Source: an uncultured Flavobacteriaceae bacterium (GTDB lineage: Bacteria; Bacteroidota; Bacteroidia; Flavobacteriales; Flavobacteriaceae). From it: a stretch of DNA of 64,000 nt. Numbering within the stretch: the first letter of the stretch is position 1; each line of letters opens with the position of its first letter. Of this stretch, positions 62,754 to 64,000 are shown in pieces. Location of the stretch: contig CANLWG010000011.1 in assembly GCA_947494715.1 (NCBI GenBank), positions 124,001 through 188,000 on the forward strand, given 5' to 3'. The notes beneath the pieces are model-generated. The model was not told the origin of the DNA. It made no database searches and worked only from the letters and a program-made list of their open reading frames with translations. The translations under genes and the position numbers were made by a program.

Positions 62754-62862
62754 TTTACGAACTTAGTTTTTATGCAACCTAAAAAGGCAAAAGTAAACCG
62801 TAAAATTAGGGTTTAAACCTTAACTAAAAAGCAAGGGAACTATTGAATGATAATTATAGGAC

Positions 62863-63408
62863 CTATTGTTTCATTACGGCGTAGTTGGGTGTATATGTAT
62901 CCCCGTTTAGGATAAGCGCCATATCTTCTTCAAGGGATTCCACAGGACTTTCCACAATTCTATTGACCTCTATTCCATCTTTAAGGAATAGCATTGTGGG
63001 CACTTTTTTGATGTTCTTGCCCCTTTCTTCTCCCCCTGGACTTTTTTTGTACCACCCTTTTCTTCGATCTAACGCTATGATTTCTAAATTCTCCAAAGGG
63101 AAATCGGCTTCCTTTAGGATTTTTATAAACCTAGGTACTTCCCGTTTGCTATCCCCGCACCATGTACCTAAAAAAAGTTGTATGTGATACTGGGCCAGTT
63201 TCTCCTTAAAAAGATGAACCAAGGTTTCATCTACCCCATAATCCTGATATGATTTCTGATACCATTCCCGGTAAGGTTCCTGTTCAAAGGCTTTTAAGGT
63301 TATTTTGCCCAAAAGGAAGGACTTTCCGTTTTCCAGGGTGATTTCTTGATTTTGCCCATGTAGGGTAATACAAAACAATGTAAAAAATAGAAATGCACTA
63401 GTTTTCAT
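62863..63408 (-). CDS. Exported thioredoxin-fold protein with a single active-site cysteine
   Basis: 181 residues with signal peptide (~1-18, ending LHGQ). Thioredoxin-like core with 'IQLFLGTWCGDSKREVPRFIKIL' and cis-Pro region 'IKKVPTMLFLKDGIEVNRIVESP'. The usual CxxC is WCGDS here: only the first Cys is kept, so a disulfide cycle within the motif is impossible. It may act as a monothiol reductase, isomerase or chaperone. Single gene. Confidence 0.86.
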   Translation of the reverse strand: MKTSAFLFFTLFCITLHGQNQEITLENGKSFLLGKITLKAFEQEPYREWYQKSYQDYGVDETLVHLFKEKLAQYHIQLFLGTWCGDSKREVPRFIKILKEADFPLENLEIIALDRRKGWYKKSPGGEERGKNIKKVPTMLFLKDGIEVNRIVESPVESLEEDMALILNGDTYTPNYAVMKQ

Positions 63409-63506
63409 GATTTTCGGTTTAAAGTTTAGATGCCGAAAATCACGGATAAACGATCAGATGCAAAAAAAATAGCGTTGGAAATAGGGACTAGACCCTAGGT
63501 GGATTT

Positions 63507-64000
63507 TCAATTTTGATTCTCAAAAAGACCTTTGATATCCTCTCTTTTGGAAACGTTCAATTTTTTATACAAATTGTTGATGTGCGTTTTTACGGTACTT
63601 ACGCTAATAAAAAGGTCCATTGCAATTTCCTTGTTGGTCTTTTCCTTTAAAATTTCATCAACAATTTTCTGTTCCTGGTGTGTAAGTTTTTCCAAAACAC
63701 CCCTTTTGGCCATTTCTCTGGATTGTCTTTTTTTGATCAACAAATAAACGTTGAGCAGCAGGGAAAATAGTAGGGCCAAGGCCAAAATCCATTCCCACCT
63801 AAAAAGATTTACTCCGGTACCGGACGCAATTTGTTTATCCAGGCCAATTTCGTTTTCATAAAGTTTAGTATAACTTGTTTCAGGATATACTTTCTTTAAA
63901 CGTTCAAGTAGAGTGCCATAGTAAGGATTATCATTGAGATCTTTTAAGTAATAAGGGTAGGTCTCATTTCTTCTGTCCGATAAAAAGTCATAAGCGAACA
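63507..64000 (-). CDS. LuxR-type HTH regulator, 5' end beyond the window
   Basis: The frame stays open on the minus strand from the stop at 63507 to the last base of the window, so only the C-terminal ~164 residues are seen. They comprise an external segment ('YPYYLKDLNDNPYYGTLLERL'), one membrane helix ('WILALALLFSLLLNVYLLI') and a LuxR/GerE HTH ('LTHQEQKIVDEILKEKTNKEIAMDLFISVSTVKTHINNLYKKL'). This fits the Bacteroidota type with a periplasmic (often TPR) sensor, helix and cytoplasmic HTH. A TTG at 63785 is not a real start. Confidence 0.88.
   Translation of the reverse strand, partial: FAYDFLSDRRNETYPYYLKDLNDNPYYGTLLERLKKVYPETSYTKLYENEIGLDKQIASGTGVNLFRWEWILALALLFSLLLNVYLLIKKRQSREMAKRGVLEKLTHQEQKIVDEILKEKTNKEIAMDLFISVSTVKTHINNLYKKLNVSKREDIKGLFENQN

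Noticed and set aside
63507-63785. A free-standing 92-residue LuxR-type regulator starting at TTG 63785
   Set aside because: The frame is open without a stop up to the window edge and encodes a membrane helix with an external segment, so the gene simply extends beyond the window.

Overview
The window reads as chromosome of a Flavobacteriaceae-type Bacteroidota, most likely marine (genera such as Maribacter, Zobellia or Arenibacter would fit; this is inference). Grounds: Bacteroidota-restricted families (DUF6090, GSCFA, HYC_CC_PP, DUF5522, DUF3347, the C-terminally extended lysyl-tRNA synthetase and phenylalanine hydroxylase), many lipoprotein signals, TAnnTTTG-type -7 promoter boxes, few Shine-Dalgarno sequences, and flavobacterial housekeeping genes (era, der, alaS, hemL, lysS).

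Layout. 99-7005: an operon with a DUF1549/DUF1553 cytochrome, a DUF1501 Tat protein and a DUF2231 membrane cytochrome with leucine-rich repeats, followed by an SDR dehydrogenase and a fumarylacetoacetate-hydrolase-family enzyme, a pair matching the last steps of oxidative deoxysugar (for example L-fucose) breakdown. 7047-12991: two PD40 beta-propeller lipoproteins, a LytS/LytTR two-component pair, a DinB-like protein and an alpha/beta hydrolase. 13161-26295: a ~13.1-kb integrative mobilizable element inserted in a tRNA-Arg(UCU) gene. It carries a tyrosine integrase, a Cus-type copper/silver efflux operon (HYC_CC_PP protein, CusA, TolC-like, DUF3347 lipoprotein, acetolactate-decarboxylase-like lipoprotein, PepSY protein, CusB) and a mobilization module (HTH, MobC, relaxase, coiled-coil membrane protein). 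26250-26660: tRNA-Arg and tRNA-fMet, each preceded by a broken copy of its own 5' part interrupted by a repeat.

26778-38874: core genes (AGCS symporter, era, hexapeptide acetyltransferase, der, LemA/TPM genes, MerR regulator, M23 peptidase, alaS). 38912-53455: mixed core and accessory genes (esterase, GSCFA, DUF4230, CE15 glucuronoyl esterase, phenylalanine hydroxylase, PLP deaminase, glucosaminidase, hemL, SLC13 symporter), with a 162-bp MITE and a second palindromic repeat. 53558-60175: a second DUF1549/DUF1501/DUF2231 set on the opposite strand, with a TIM-barrel isomerase in place of the SDR/FAH pair. 60289-64000: lysS, an SGNH hydrolase, a thioredoxin-like protein and the 3' end of a LuxR-type regulator cut by the window edge.

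Most unusual points: a folded-looking leader RNA candidate directly before cusA in an element with no recognisable metal regulator; replacement of the 3' half of tRNA-Arg by an element-borne version with a different T stem; the repeat-broken tRNA 5' fragments; and the paired cytochrome/DUF1501 loci. No CRISPR array, rRNA, phage structural gene or type IV secretion system was seen. All repeats and RNA folds were found by eye, and no database search was run.
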